A stretch of DNA of 64,000 nucleotides from Branchinecta lynchi. Taxonomy: Eukaryota; Arthropoda; Branchiopoda; Anostraca; Branchinectidae. Below the pieces are notes generated by a model, which saw only the letters and a program-made list of their open reading frames with translations, was not told the origin of the DNA and ran no database searches. Of the stretch, positions 46,020 to 57,832 are shown in pieces (position 1 is the first letter of the stretch; every line of letters begins with the position of its first letter). The DNA lies in assembly GCA_023053575.1 (NCBI GenBank), contig JAKZAP010000004.1, forward strand, positions 25,535,252 through 25,599,251, read 5' to 3'. The position numbers and the translations under genes were made by a program.

Positions 46020-47587
46020 CTCCACATTTTTCCCAATGCGGAGATATGGTTCTGCCCTGGTCTGTCAGCCTTTCGATTAAAAAATGTAGGATTATACTTC
46101 TGACAATATCGACTTGTCAGCCAGGGTGTAATACGGATGACAGCAAAACCCGTTCCTTTTTTACCCATCCGGTAAAGTGTTTGGCAAACCTTGTGATACA
46201 TGGATCTTTAATTTCATCCTTTTCCGTTTTGTTGTCAACATAGGAGAACGTTGCGAAATTGTCTGCCATACCAAAATGGCTCGCCTATTATATCTTCCTG
46301 CCCAACAAAATTTCGCGCGAGGAATTTGATTAGCTTGAAGGCTTATTTGACTGGTAATTTCTTAAGGGCTGGCCCTGAATATTGTCACCGGGAGAACTCG
46401 TCTTCACGGTTCTGATCAAGCGCTGATGTAGTGAACGGAGTAGAAAAATTTTTGTCACGACTTAGGGCTCCTCCCTTTGAAATTCCCGCTGGCTTGCGGC
46501 TGCTGCAGCTAACTGGGATCTTTTTTCCTCTCCAGCTTCTCCGAAGACTTGACTTTGGGTAGCTGATTTTATTCGCCCCGCCAAGTGCGAGGTGGGGGGG
46601 GGCCACCGCCCAATTAGGGAACTGATTACTACGATAATTATAACGGTTCGTAATGAGTCTTATCTGTTGTTATTTTTCTACATTTTAACAATTTTCTTGC
46701 GGATCCCATCCATTCGCATTGTGTCGGAGCTCCAGGGAATAGCTTCTGTTCGGAAAAAAGAAATCCCAGAGGACGACCGATAAATTGAAATCTGGAACGG
46801 AAAAAAAAGCATTCTGTTACTTCCTTCTTAGAGGAAAGGACTCGTTCTATCGGAAAGAGTACTTGCTGGAGCGATAAAATTGACAGGTCTTTTTCCGTTT
46901 CCTTTTCTAAGGAGAGAGGAATAAGAGGCGCGAACGAAGGAAGGAAAGCGAATCCGAATTTAAGGGTGGCCCAGGATTTTTTTTAAGGTAAAAAGACCGT
47001 TAACTTGATTCACGCTTACGACCCTTTGCGGACACTCTTTCTAATTGATACTGGTTAGCTTGTTCATGTTCTTTTGTTTAGTTTGTTTATTGTTGTTTTT
47101 TCGTTATTTATCTTTTTGTTTCTTTCATAATATCCGTATTTGTGTTTTACACTTTACGGGTAATAAAGTTCATTCATTCAGAATGCCCACAGTTCACAAT
47201 ACTCACAGTAGTGGGGGGAGGCCAAAATAATCTTGGGACTAATCACTAATCGGTCTTGTGCAATTTTGAAGCTTGAAAATACTAAAGAGAAAATATTGAA
47301 ATTAAAAGTATTATTGGAACAATTTTACAGTATCATGCTCAGTATTTTTTGTTGTTGTAAATAGTTCGTTAGACTTGTATAGTTGAGGTTATACATAGTA
47401 TATGGCACGATTGTACTTCCTTGAGGTAACTGCTTGCTTTTGACGGGAAACAGTTGTATAAGCTTATTCTGACGGTTTTCCTAAATCGCGGTAGTTTTTC
47501 CGACGGCAACTCAGTCAACTCCAGCATTATTTGTAAAGATGACCATATTAAAAAAAAGAAAAATATAAAAATCAAAAGTAAACATTC
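46020..47587. other. Spatzle-like intron 1, unassigned
   Basis: No gene or repeat was recognised. Confidence 0.35.
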
Positions 47588-47865
47588 GCATCCCGATGAA
47601 AAATTTGTAGCCTACGTAGTTGTATGATGGTTGTACTGTATCATTTAATGTGACTCAGACTGCGGGCCAATCTTAAGCAGTACTATCCAGTATTATCCTG
47701 TCTTGCTATACTAGCATCGAGTCTTGCTAATAGTAGCATGCAGTAGAATGCAGTAACACGGTAGCCCTGACATAGAAGCATGTAGTAGCATCAGTTCGTA
47801 CTGTATGCTACTTTCGTAAAACTTCTTACTACTATTTTGAGATAAATTTTTCATCGGGATGCAAA
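47588..47865. mobile_element. MITE family H, copy 2
   Basis: GCATCCCGATGAAAAATTTG at left faces AATTTTTCATCGGGATGC at right. Internal TAGTAGCATGCAGTA modules match copies 1 and 3. Confidence 0.8.
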
Positions 47866-48045
47866 CCACTGAAGGTTGAAGCAGAGCAAGTTTCGATCAC
47901 GATTCACTGCCCCTCGACCGGGACTGCGATGTGTGGTTGGGGGTCAATCATCCGCGCTTCCCTAGATTTCTCTAGGTACCCATTCTGCAGGGAAACGCCA
48001 CTAACCCTCGCCCCAAACCAAACGACTAAAAGCAGGAAAGGAAAG

Positions 48046-48396
48046 CTACGACACACGGAGGGTATTCACCCGTACTCCCTGTGTATTTTCTCCCGCAACA
48101 GCAACAAATCCCCGGGTATTTTGGACTTAGAACTTTTTACCCTGGAATTTGTTTGTCGGATATTCATCTACGTCAACAACAACAAAATCGGACTTTCGAG
48201 CAATAATTTTGATTATGTCCTAGAAGAAGTGATTCAAATGAATACATATGTCCAATGTAGATAGATATCTTGAGCTTTACAACCTTATAATCTATTGCCA
48301 CATAACAGTACTCTCCCTTGAAAAATACCCGGGTACACTGTAAACACTTACCCCTCTTGTCTCCGGGCAAAAATACCCACCGTGTAAATGATCCTC
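48046..48396. mobile_element. MITE family F, copy 1, nested in family E
   Basis: CTACGACACACGGAGGGTAT at left faces AAATACCCACCGTGTAAATG at right. The 9-bp sequence AAAGGAAAG is seen on both sides (48037-48045 and 48397-48405), and joining the flanks restores the family E sequence GCAGGAAAGGAAAGGCATGG. Copy 2 lies at about 55245-55604. Confidence 0.82.
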
Positions 48397-48584
48397 AAAG
48401 GAAAGGCATGGTGCACGAGAAAACTAGGCGAGCGTACTAAAACCAGGAAAGGCAAATTAAAACGAGGAAAGATTCACCAGAACTCGAGGATTTGAAAAAC
48501 TGGCAAGCTGCACCGAGCACAGAGTCGAGTGAGGGGTCGGCAACTAGCTCAATTTAATTACACCATTTCTTTCCTCGTTTTAGG

Positions 48585-49681
48585 CAGGGACTGTTTGACG
48601 GGGGGGGGGAGACTCACCCCCACACTCCAGGGAATCCACGCTCATCCGCATATTTTGAGCTTGTCTGTATGACAGTCGTTTGTTTTGAGTTTTTCAGAAT
48701 GACATACAGGCAGTTACCAAACGTGAATTTCACCCACAAATCACACTTTTTAGTCGTTGTGCGTTCTGAGTTTTCCAGAATGAAAGTCGTAAGTTTGAGC
48801 TTGCCTGAATGATATCAACCGCGAATTTCGCCTGAAAAGACCCCTTTCTTGTCGTACTTTACGAAGAGATTTTCTAGTCGTAAATTTGAGACAGTAGTAA
48901 GTTTTGTTCTTCCCAGATAAAGGCAGACAAAGCAGTGAGCTTAATCGTGAACTTCGCGTTCAAATGTCCTGTTTCTGGCCGTTTCATTCCATAGAGATTT
49001 TAGTAGCATGTTTTAAGCTTGTCAGATTCACAGCTTTGTGTTCTCAGTTTGTCAGAATCACAGTTGTGTGGAACTTGCCAAAATGACACAACCGCGAATT
49101 TTCCCTGGAAATGACCCGTTTCATGTCGTATTTTACGAAGAGATTTTCTAGTCGTATATTAGAGACAGTCTTGAGCGAAAGTTTTGAGCTTGCCATATAA
49201 GGCAGCTCTGTGAATTTCGACAGCAGATGACCAATTTCTGGTCGTATGGTTGTGTAGAGATTTCTTATAAGTAATTACTTAACGAAATATCGTGTGTTTT
49301 GGGCTTGCTAGAATGAAAGTCGTATGTTTCGACTTTCGAACTTGTCAGAATGACATACAGGTCATTACCAAATCGTGATTTTCACTGTATGGCACTGAAA
49401 ACAGGCTGATTTTGGAATTGATTTTTTAGTTTGTCTCGAGTAGATATGTCAGAAGCTGGTACTGAGGCTTGTCTTCTCTCCAGAGAAATTTGATATGAAC
49501 GGCATCGTCTAATTCCTGTTACTTATTTATTTAATATTTTATTACTACAATGGCGTAGCGCTATAGCGCTTTAGAACTTATAACGTTAATATTTCTTGAG
49601 CCTACAGGTGCTGTGTTTTTAGCCAGTCGTATATTTTGAATTCCCCCCCCCCCCATGCCCAAGCCCTTCGAACCACCCCTG
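48585..49681. mobile_element. hAT-type element with CAGGG/CCCTG ends, nested in family E
   Basis: It starts CAGGGACTGTTTGACGGGG and ends CGAACCACCCCTG, with the exact 8-bp duplication GTTTTAGG at 48577-48584 and 49682-49689. The core repeats a unit of roughly 200 bp marked by TTTTGAGCTTGTC, CAGAATGACA and CCGCGAATTTCGCC. No transposase frame is present. Confidence 0.85.
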
Positions 49682-50273
49682 GTTTTAGGATTATCTCAGG
49701 TGTGCGTCGTAGGCAAGAGTACTAAAACGTTAGAGTACTAAAACGAGGAAAGAAATTGTGAGCTGAAAATTTGGATAGCTGCCAACCCCTCGCCGGACTC
49801 TAAGCATATTAACTGTCTAACTCTGTAATGATAATAGAAAGAGATAAGTACTACTGCCTGTCCCCGACTTGATACTAAATCGAGGAAAGAAATGATGAAC
49901 TGAAATATGCTAGTTGCTGACCCCCGCAACGAATACTAAACAGAGTTCACCATTTCTTTCCTCGTTTTAGTACTCTAAAGACGTGAATTGCCCACCCCTG
50001 ACATGACACTAAAACGAGGAAAGAAATGGTGCACTTTAAATATACAAGTTGCCGTCCCCTCACAGGAAAATAAACAGAGGAAAAGTACGTTTCAGCTTTC
50101 CAGTTTTTTGAATCCTCGAGTTCCGGTGCATCTTTCCTCGTTTTAGTTTTCATTTCCTGGTTTTAGTATGCTTGCACCATGCACCATGCCTCTCCTTTCC
50201 TTTCTTGCTTTAAGTCGATCCCAACGGTTGGCACCAACAAGACTCGAATAAGTAAATCCCGTGTTTCTTTTAG

Positions 50274-50824
50274 GTCTTTCAAGGGCAGATACAGGGTAGC
50301 CTAAACCCTCAAGCTGTCGTGCCCCAAGAGCCTTTGCCACTTGAACGACCTAGAGTGCAAGCAGCCCAACTCCAGCCTCAACCATTCCTGCAGCCTCAGG
50401 CGCAACAGCCGATTCCACAGTTGCAGAACCAGGTCTTCCTGCAACAGTCACAGAATCCGCCAGCATTGCCACAGCCAGCACCACCAGCTGCGCCGCAGTT
50501 TTTCGCGCCACAAGTGACGCCTGCATCTTCAGATATTTTCAAACGGCAACCTCAAGGCGAATTTGGCTTCACCCCGTTCGCACAACCGCAGTTCGTTGGG
50601 ACAGCTGGTGTAAAAAGTTTGACTTCACCAGAAAATCAGCTTATCGCTCGACCGAGCGCACCACAGCCCAACCAGCTAGTACGTAATCAACTCCCAAGGG
50701 AAAGAGAGCCTGCCTTGCAGACGACAGTAACCAACAAGCAGCCATCTTTCAAAGAAAAGGTATACCTTGATTGTGGCCCTGGAAATGACATCGGCTTCTG
50801 CGCTGCCTCGGACAGATATCCAGG
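50274..50824 (+). CDS. spz: Spatzle-like ligand, prodomain exon with conserved FC-YP region
   Basis: 183 codons plus two bases, acceptor TTTCTTTTAG and donor GTAAGT. It starts in phase 0, matching the previous exon. The first two thirds are a Gln/Pro-rich prodomain (VFQGQIQGSLNPQAVVPQE and later QPQAQQPIPQLQNQ). The end reads KVYLDCGPGNDIGFCAASDR then YPG, the C-x-FC-x-YP pattern found in many Spatzle family proteins ahead of the cystine-knot domain. The open frame is long for this AT-rich, repeat-rich region, and is coherent with its neighbours. The last codon is split (GG + G). The exon could not be confused with a repeat: no other copy is in the window. Confidence 0.88.
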
Positions 50825-51972
50825 GTAAGTTGATCCAATGACATGCTTGCGGAAATTTTTGTGGGGTTTTAAAATAGTCACGATATCAAACTCTCATTAA
50901 GGCTTTCACTCTCGAACATGTTCATTCAGCTTACAAGCTAAAGAAGCGTTTTAGGGAGAAGAGCATATGTTATGTCTTAAGCGCTGTCCAAATATAAGGT
51001 GTAAGGTGTATTACGGATTACAGATTCCTCTTTTCCTCGAGGCGCGCTGTAATAAGGTGAATAAGAAGAATAGACTCGCTTTATATTCTCGCTTACGCAG
51101 GGCCAATCACATCGCTTGGTTGGATCCGCGAGCGGGTCGGGGAAAGGAGCAGCGTTGTCAAGGTTGCCACGGTTTTCAGATCTTTAGAAGCTCAAAAATT
51201 GTAACAGCGCGACAACACCGAATGCTGCATAGCTAAAAAATGCTGCATCGCGTTCTTTATACCACTAAAGAACTAATTGAGTTGCCCCTAGCTTATGTTT
51301 CTTTGCTCCAAATGTATAGATAACAGAGGCGAAGACTGGAAATCTAGAAAATGCAGTTTTCTGGATGAAGAAGTCCAAGGAGGATCTTTGGGATCGTCTC
51401 GAAAAGCTCACTCGTGTATGTGACGGCAAGGATAACCGACAACGCGGCCACGGGTTTATCCTTTCAGTGTCCATATTTTACGTTACTTCCGCATGCACTA
51501 ATTGTCATAAGCCTTTGGTTCAGAATTTCCCTAAAGATAGTCTACTCTTAGCCCTCGGAATGGACTGAATGAAATAGCACTGGAAAAAGGTTATTGTCTA
51601 GTCCTTGAAGTCTGTGACAAAACCTGGACACGTTAGTCACAATCCAATCTTCAGCTTCTCCCTATCTACTCCTTCTTGAGGGTCAACGTATTCTAGCCAC
51701 AACTTCAGGCATGAAACATTCCTGTCCTACATAACAACCAGTTTCGAGCAAGAATAGAAAAAAAAATACAGGACACATTGGAGATATTTGCCAGGATGAA
51801 AAGATGTCACAGATACATTGTTGATTGTTCAATGATGACTCGTTACGCTCATAGAAGGAATTCAAGAGCCCGACCGCGCTGAACCGCATCTAGGTGGTGA
51901 GCAAAGGGGTTAACCCCTTCGTTTAGTAAGCTAAATGAATTGGATGCATGGTTCAGTTATGGCACTTTCACG
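50825..51972. other. Spatzle-like intron 2, unassigned part
   Basis: No gene or repeat was recognised. Short frames lack domains. Confidence 0.35.
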
Positions 51973-52248
51973 AGCCTCGTTTTTGTTGCAATAGCGCTGC
52001 CGCATCGCTGCTGCAGCACTTCTTTGCTTTCGCATAATATGTGTTTTTGGATTCACTTTCTTCTTGGTTGAAGCGGCATCGCTGCAGCATCTTGCAGGAA
52101 AGCACGGACTTGGTCGGGGAGCAAGTCCGTGATTCTTGAGAAGCGCTGCCGTCTTCCTCGGAAGCGCTGCAGTGCAAAAACGGATGTAGAAAGAATCAGT
52201 CCAGAATCGGCCGAGAAGTGGACCTGCAGCATGCAACAAAAACGAGGC
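51973..52248. mobile_element. MITE family M, copy 2
   Basis: GCCTCGTTTTTGTTGCA at 51973 faces TGCAACAAAAACGAGGC at 52232-52248, a perfect 17-bp inverted end. GCTGCAGCACTTCTTTGCTT is shared with the partial copy at 34335-34500. No target duplication was made out. Confidence 0.75.
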
Positions 52249-53021
52249 TATACGATATGCAGTCAGTTAGTGGCATGCTTCTTCGAACGTCAGCAAACTT
52301 TGAGCAGTGCAATTTAGGCTGAGTCAGAGGCGAAATGGTAAAATGAAGACCCAAAAAACTAATTCGTGTGTTTTAAGGAGCCCTTAATATAGCTAATTTG
52401 GCTGACCTTAGTTGACCTGTTACACGGCAAATGGATGGAAATTACCCTGCTTAAAGTATCACTGAAAAGGCAGCTTATTTTTACATCTGATAATTGATAT
52501 AGTGAAATATCTTGACTCACCAAGCTATGTTGTATTTTTTTACCCAGGGCTCTAGTAATAACATTCAGAGTGTGCGATGCTATCACGATAACCCCGAAAC
52601 TCATCCAGCCGTGGAGAATTTGAATTTCAACAAAGGCCTGCATTTCCAGTGTGACAGTTGCAAAGCTCGGAAAATTTACGCCTGCATAAAGTAGGAAAAT
52701 GATGTTAAGATGTGTCTTGCAAGGAATCGGAGAGTTTATTTTAGTTTTCGGCAATGGCTTACATTTGTATTTGGTAGATATTTGAAGCGTAGAAGGGACA
52801 AGCACATAGAGGAACCCGTTCCACAAACTGAAAGAATAAGTTGATCTGGTGAAATTGATTATCTGTGGGTAACGGACAGACGAAGCAACGAATTTTTACC
52901 GGGTTTCCAGGCCAATTTGAGTGAATAACTGACGAGTAACTACTCTTGAATCTCAGCTCTTTTTATTTAAACTTTAAAGTTTACTGAATTCCATGAAGCG
53001 TACCTCTACTGTATAACAAGA
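52249..53021. other. Spatzle-like intron 2, exon-like open frames of unclear status
   Basis: At about 52548-52694 the + strand has an open stretch after TTTTTTTACCCAG, and the - strand has one after TTTATGCAG with a GTAAAA donor. Neither matches the phase of the Spatzle-like exons nor a known domain, so neither is called as coding. Confidence 0.3.
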
Positions 53022-53753
53022 TCAAAGGTTTCGATGGGATCCTGAAAATCCAATATTTAATCTAGATAGTTGGGTCTTGCCGTCGCCAGGTCCAGTCTTC
53101 GCCAGACTCTTTGAACATTTTTAATATCAAAATTCAGAAACAGATTAAGGCCAAATAGCAAATCGTCTGTGAAAACCAAGTTCAGAGATGGATTCAGCAT
53201 GTGTGTTTACCCTATAAGTCCTATCTATTTTGACGAAAGCTTCGTGCCTTACTTCTGCCAATTTTCCGGTTTCGACTGAATTCTGGAACTACTTGTCCGG
53301 TGAAAAAAGAAAGCTAAGAAACGAACTCAGCGTATCTTCTTTCCCCAATATCGAACATCTAATCGATTTCAAATAAAAAGTTAACTTATAACAAATTTTC
53401 TGGTCCCATCCGGATTCCGGACGAACTATTTGTCCGGCGAGAAAATGGTTCTCAACATCATGTTCAGTATGTCTTCTTACCCCAAAATTGACTATCACAT
53501 TAGCTGTTTCAAAATATTTTGTTTGTCCCTTTACTTGAACCCCTTACACACCCCTAAATGTAGGGCTACAAAGCCCATCTACGAACTTGACCTGTCCGAT
53601 GACCCAAAAATCCTCACACCAAGTTTCATCAAAATATCTCATTCCCTTCGAGAGTTATCGTGCTTACAGACGGACGGATGGACAGACGGACAACTTTTGC
53701 AATGTCATAGGTATCCCTCCGCTTACGTTTTGGGATCCCAAAAAAGAGTTGGT
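53022..53753 (-). mobile_element. HINE-like element family B, copy 3 (-)
   Basis: Reverse of copy 2: the end CAAAGGTTTCGATGGGATCC at about 53027, fewer core units, then ACAGACGGACGGATGGACAG at about 53665 and the palindrome TTTTGGGATCCCAAAA at 53738-53753. It is about 370 bp shorter than copy 2 through loss of core units. Confidence 0.72.
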
Positions 53754-54167
53754 TTTAGGCAAGATCAGCGTATTCTAAGTGCCAGCAGTTCAAACCTACG
53801 TAGCGCATTTTCTCCTGTCAAAGTGGAATAAGCGAAAGGTAGCGAACTCGCTAGCATTAATATAGCAAGCAAGACAATGTAATGACGACTTTTAAGACTG
53901 CCGAGACTTTTCTGTTGAATGTTTTACGGCACTCCTTGCGGGGAACATCTTCCTAGTTCTTTACTTTGCCATTACTGGAGGCTAGACGAGACTCTTGAGA
54001 ATAATGAGTAGTTTTTGTGTAGGAAGTAATCGCTCCCATGATTCTCTTAGGAAAGACTTTTTGTTGTTGTTTAGACACGCCTTTGGGCGTAGACGCTTTA
54101 AGTGACTAAAAGGATGAGTTTGCTAATAAATCTCTATTTTCTTCTAAAAACTCCTTGTTCTTTTTAG
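53754..54167. other. Spatzle-like intron 2, unassigned end part
   Basis: No gene or repeat was recognised before the pyrimidine-rich acceptor at 54145-54167. Confidence 0.35.
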
Positions 54168-54320
54168 GGTTCATGTCGATAGGTTAATGGAGAAGTGCCG
54201 ACCTGAAGTTAGAAAGATGTATGCAGAAGTCCCGGAAGACCCGGAGCTTCTTGCAGATTCTGAAGTTGCGTCATCAGTTCTGAAGAACCTCACTAGAGCG
54301 AGAGATGCAGAGGCCCCCAG
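54168..54320 (+). CDS. spz: Spatzle-like ligand, linker exon before the cystine-knot domain
   Basis: 153 bases between acceptor TGTTCTTTTTAG and donor GTAAGC. The first base completes the Gly codon, giving YPG then VHVDRLMEKCRPEVRKMYAE, the continuation of the FC-YP region (YP-x3-V-x2-LM) as expected for the family. Then comes an acidic stretch (VPEDPELLADSEVASS) and LKNLTRARDAEAP. NLT is an N-glycosylation site and RAR a possible site where a protease frees the C-terminal domain; both readings are inference. The exon ends with two bases of a codon completed by the next exon. One more cysteine (MEKC) lies here. Confidence 0.88.
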
Positions 54321-54357
54321 GTAAGCTATTTACCTTTTGGGTTTTGTGTCACATGTT

Positions 54358-54617
54358 CCCGATGAAAAATTTATCTCAAAGTAGTAGCATGAAGTTGTGC
54401 GAAAAATTAGCATGCAGTACGAATTGATGCTACTACATGCTTCTATGTCAAGGCTACAGCGTTATGCATTCATCTGCATGCTACTATTAGCAAGACTGGA
54501 TACTACTGCTTAAGATTGGCCCAGTATGAGGCACATTAAATGATAGTATTCATTACTATTACACATCAATGCATGCAACTTTTTCGTACGGTGTAGGCTA
54601 CATATTTTTCATCGGGT
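54358..54617. mobile_element. MITE family H, copy 3
   Basis: CCCGATGAAAAATTTATCTC at left faces ACATATTTTTCATCGGG at right. GTTC flanks both ends if the last C and first G are left out. It starts 38 bp after the Spatzle-like exon donor. Confidence 0.78.
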
Positions 54618-55244
54618 TCTGAACTAATAGAAATCGGGAGGCCTAGGAACGATAGTGACTCCACAGAGCTCCCAGATGAATTCTCTGATGACTTTTCTGC
54701 TTTTCTTCTTGGGTGCGTATGCTCTAACTCACGAGTGAAAAGTAGAAAACCGACGTTTCGATGGGATTCCAAGTGTCAATGCATCTACCAGCCAGTAGTA
54801 GACATTTCTATATTCTGAGTATCTAGTATCTATTATCTCTTGTCGATATATGATTTTTTTCCGAGCCAAAAGAATAACACCATATCGAACCTCCGTGTTC
54901 GCTTGATTTAGGCCGAACTGCCATCTGGTTAGGAAATGAAGCTTGTCTATCAGTGCAAACTTTATCGGTTCATTTCTGTTTATTTTCCCGAATCTGGCCA
55001 TTCGTGGGATCCGAGAAATTCCGAAATACATCTGCATGATACAGGACGTAAATGTTTGAGCCGACTCTTGTATGTCCGGCCCCATACTGCTTTGTTAACC
55101 CCACCTGCAGGACCGCAGATCCCATCTAGGAACTTGGCTTGCTTTATTTGGCATTAAGGGTCTTCGCACGCACAATATCTCAATTCGAAAAGTATCATAC
55201 CGACATAGGAAAGAGAGTCGAACGGGGTCTTTTTGAGACACTTA
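54618..55244. other. Spatzle-like intron 3, unassigned
   Basis: The - strand frame of 118 codons (54729-55085) has no recognisable domain. No repeat was identified. Confidence 0.35.
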
Positions 55245-55604
55245 AGCTACGTTTACACGGAGTGTATTTAACCGTACTCCGCGGGTATTTTTCGCCGCAA
55301 CAGCAGGACTTCAATTTCGCGAACTTTCTCGAAGGGTATTCTTTGACTTCAGCAACAACAAATCGGATTTTTAGCAATAATTTTGATTATGTCATATAAG
55401 TCATATATGAAGTGGTCATTATGGTCATATAAGATGTGATTCAAATGGACAAATGTTGGCGTCCCTTGTAGAGAGGTATCTTGAGCTTTACAACCTTGGA
55501 ATCTCGTGCCACATGATACTATTCTCCCTTGAAAAATACCCGGGTACTGTGTGAACACTTTCCCCTCTCGTCTCCGGGGAAAATATCCGCCGTGTAAACG
55601 AACC
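55245..55604. mobile_element. MITE family F, copy 2
   Basis: GCTACGTTTACACGGAGTGT at left faces ATCCGCCGTGTAAACGAACC at right. TAGCAATAATTTTGATTATG and CTCCCTTGAAAAATACCCGG are shared with copy 1. The target duplication is unclear. Confidence 0.75.
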
Positions 55605-55941
55605 TTTAACCACTTTGGCAGTTCCACTAAAGCTTACGAAATTTATCTTAGTCAACTGCCTTGCGACTGTTTTCTGTTCAGAGCCCCGCAACTCGGCTCG
55701 GTGGAAAACAAATTTCTTTCACTCTTTCCTGGTTGACTGGAGGACGGATCATCTCAGTAATGGAGCTGCTAATGGCTAAAACAGTCCCACCCATTGATCT
55801 TACACTCCTGTCTGCCGTCCTTCACACTTGCCACTTCCCACAGACGGGAATTTTTACTCTTCCTTTTGGAATGTGGCAGTGGAGAACTAAAATCGGTTTA
55901 GTTTGTAGAGTTGGGAAGCTCCTCTTATCTCGCAATCTTAA
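55605..55941. other. Spatzle-like intron 3, unassigned
   Basis: Part of a long + frame (55661-56239) that also runs through the TTAA element next to it. No domain was recognised, so it is not called coding. Confidence 0.35.
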
Positions 55942-56315
55942 AGGACCATTCTTACCTATAGTACCAACGCAATCTATATCCATAATCACTCCATGTATTT
56001 CTAAACCCGGAGACCCCAGTTTCGTACGGTACATTGTAACCCCTCTAACAAAACCACGCTTATTTTCACACTTGCCGTCTTTTGCTACCTTCGGTTCTGG
56101 TTCACACTGTCGACGGTTGTCTGCGAGAAGTTTTCGATCAGTAAAAAACAATTATGTAAATTTTTTCCCTGTTTTTCGCTGTAAGTCAACGGGTCTCGGA
56201 AAAGGCTTAAAACAGCCAAAACCATGGGTTATTTGTTGAAAGCACAGCCTGGTTTTAAAGTATTCAAGTATTTTAAAATACTAACAGTTGAAGAGTAAAT
56301 AGTGAGAGGAGTCCT
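55942..56315 (+). mobile_element. TTAA-flanked MITE family P, copy 1
   Basis: A 374-bp element lies between TTAA at 55938-55941 and 56316-56319, with ends AGGACCATTCTTACC and GAGGAGTCCT. It shares AATCACTCCATGTATTT and GTCGACGGTTGTCTGCGAG with copy 2 at 57833-58205. Confidence 0.8.
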
Positions 56316-56612
56316 TTAAGAAGTGCCGACTTTGACAGAAATTTCCGCTCGTAACAATACCTAGGCAAAAGGAAACCCCTGGGTTCAGGGGGTCCATTTC
56401 AAATTTACGACCGGAAATAAGTTTTGATATATTTATTAAGCCAGACATGTGCATGCCCAAGAATATCGGATAATAGGGTATTTCTACGACTTGTTTCCAT
56501 TAGTGGATTGCTTTTATTCAGGAAAAGAATAAAAATGAGTCTTTCGAAGGAATATTGAAATGGGATAGCCGCTTGCTTTCTGGCAATGCTATAATTTGTC
56601 ATCTTTTGATAG
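56316..56612. other. Spatzle-like intron 3, end part
   Basis: Nothing recognised before the acceptor ATCTTTTGATAG. Confidence 0.35.
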
Positions 56613-56773
56613 CTGGTCGTGGGCGGCTTATAAGAAGGAGTCGGCCTGTGATGCGGAAAGAAGACTGATTGTCCCAGGAATCGCCCGAGACAGGAATGGC
56701 AAATGGATGGTCATCGTTCAGACGTCAGACATGCCACAGCGCGTCCACATGGAAATGTGCCGCAACCCTGAAG
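56613..56773 (+). CDS. spz: Spatzle-like ligand, first half of the cystine-knot (Spatzle) domain
   Basis: 161 bases, acceptor CATCTTTTGATAG and donor GTAGGA. The first base completes a codon and the exon ends with one base of a Gly codon. It reads SWSWAAYKKESACDAERRLI, then VPGIARDRNGKWMVIVQ and MPQRVHMEMCRNPE. This is the core pattern of the Spatzle domain: Cys, a P-x-A strand, N-G-K/W-W, a strand ending Q-x-V, then E-x-C-x-NP. These Cys residues build the NGF-like knot of the active dimer. It is the exon that identifies the gene. Which Spatzle paralogue it is cannot be told without a tree. Confidence 0.93.
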
Positions 56774-57074
56774 GTAGGATAATTGATTTAATCTTACCTG
56801 AGACCTTAGTTCCTCCAGAGCCATCGGTGGCGCATAAGGCGTCGACAAAGCCTCTCCATTCGTCCAGCATTGATGCCGCAGCGGTGACGTCTTCCCATCA
56901 GGTACTAGTGAGGTACCAGCCGTCGTCAGATTTATTCTAAACACCTATAAAGGGCATGGACATGGACATTTCATGGACCGTGACATTATCCATGTCAGTC
57001 CGACTGACACGCAAGTCAGTAACGTCAGTCCGGCTGACTGCGCAGAATTCGATCATGCGTCGATATTATTGCCT

Positions 57075-57570
57075 CAAGTCTCTGACGAGACTTAAGAATA
57101 CTGCTGCCAGGTACGGCATCCCGGTTTGACTAAGGAGCAATCCAGTAGACTGGAGCTGATCCAGAAAAGAGCAATTAAAATTATCCAGGGGATGTACGTT
57201 AGTTATGAAGAGCCTTTCATGTCTCGCTGTCCCTTCCCTTGAGCACCGTAGGCACCATTTAACAGCAAGTTTGGGCCACAAATGTCTAAATTCTAAACTT
57301 CATAGGTTCCTGGGTATGTTGAGCAAAATAAAAACTGCCCAACACGCGAACTCAACTCACTCAGGCAAAGCTAAATTTTAAAGAAATTATCCAGCGGATG
57401 CAACTGAAAGATTTGTTAACTCGCTTGTGCCGTACTTTGTTCGTTCGTTTAATAGTTCTTAGTCGTGTTTATCTGGTATTATTTGTCACTCGTCATTGGC
57501 TATTTTATACCCCGTTGAAAGTGTTAGGTTGACTTACCTTTGCTAGCTATCTATACTATTTCTGTCAATA
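57075..57570 (+). mobile_element. LINE reverse transcriptase C-terminal fragment
   Basis: One frame reads CLTKEQSSRLELIQKRAIKI followed by IQG, and after a frame change SLPLEHRRHHLTASLGHKC. LT-E-S-LE-QKRA-IQG and LEHRR are typical of the region after the RT fingers in CR1/Jockey-type LINEs. It ends near GTCAATAAACGATATATATA, a short tail. It lies in the Spatzle-like intron 4 and is dead (frameshift). Confidence 0.7.
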
Positions 57571-57832
57571 AACGATATATATAAGATCATTCTGCAGCCT
57601 GCATTACTGAGCAATAGTAGAGAAGGGTGGAAATCGGGGTAGTTTGGACATCAGTCAGTGTGATAGACTTGGCTGTCACCTGTGGTTGTACAAAAATGAT
57701 AATTATCAGCAGAAGTCAGTCTAAAAGTCAAACCGCTCTTGAGCCGACCAATTGCGACACTTAGTTGTCAGTCTTGGTGCTATCTTTATAAGAGCAGCCA
57801 ATGCTATGCGCAGACTTGTGCCTGACTCTTAA

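Larger units (their letters stand above)
48010..50220. mobile_element. Family E element, copy 3, carrying two nested insertions
   Basis: The left end CGACTAAAAGCAGGAAAGG lacks the first bases. The right end TAAGTCGATCCC at 50209-50220 is the inverted family E end. Inside are family F at 48046-48396 and a hAT element at 48585-49681, each with its own target duplication. Without them the element would be about 760 bp, near the 865-866 bp of copies 1 and 2. Its right end lies 53 bp before the acceptor of the Spatzle-like exon at 50274. Confidence 0.75.

Noticed and set aside
52359..52826. Exon-like frames on both strands (155 codons -, 60 codons +)
   Set aside because: Plausible splice signals exist on both strands, but there is no known domain, and the phase does not fit between the Spatzle-like exons at 50824 and 54168.
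55661..56239. 192-codon + frame
   Set aside because: Half of it is the TTAA element P copy 1. The second P copy does not keep the frame, and no domain is visible.
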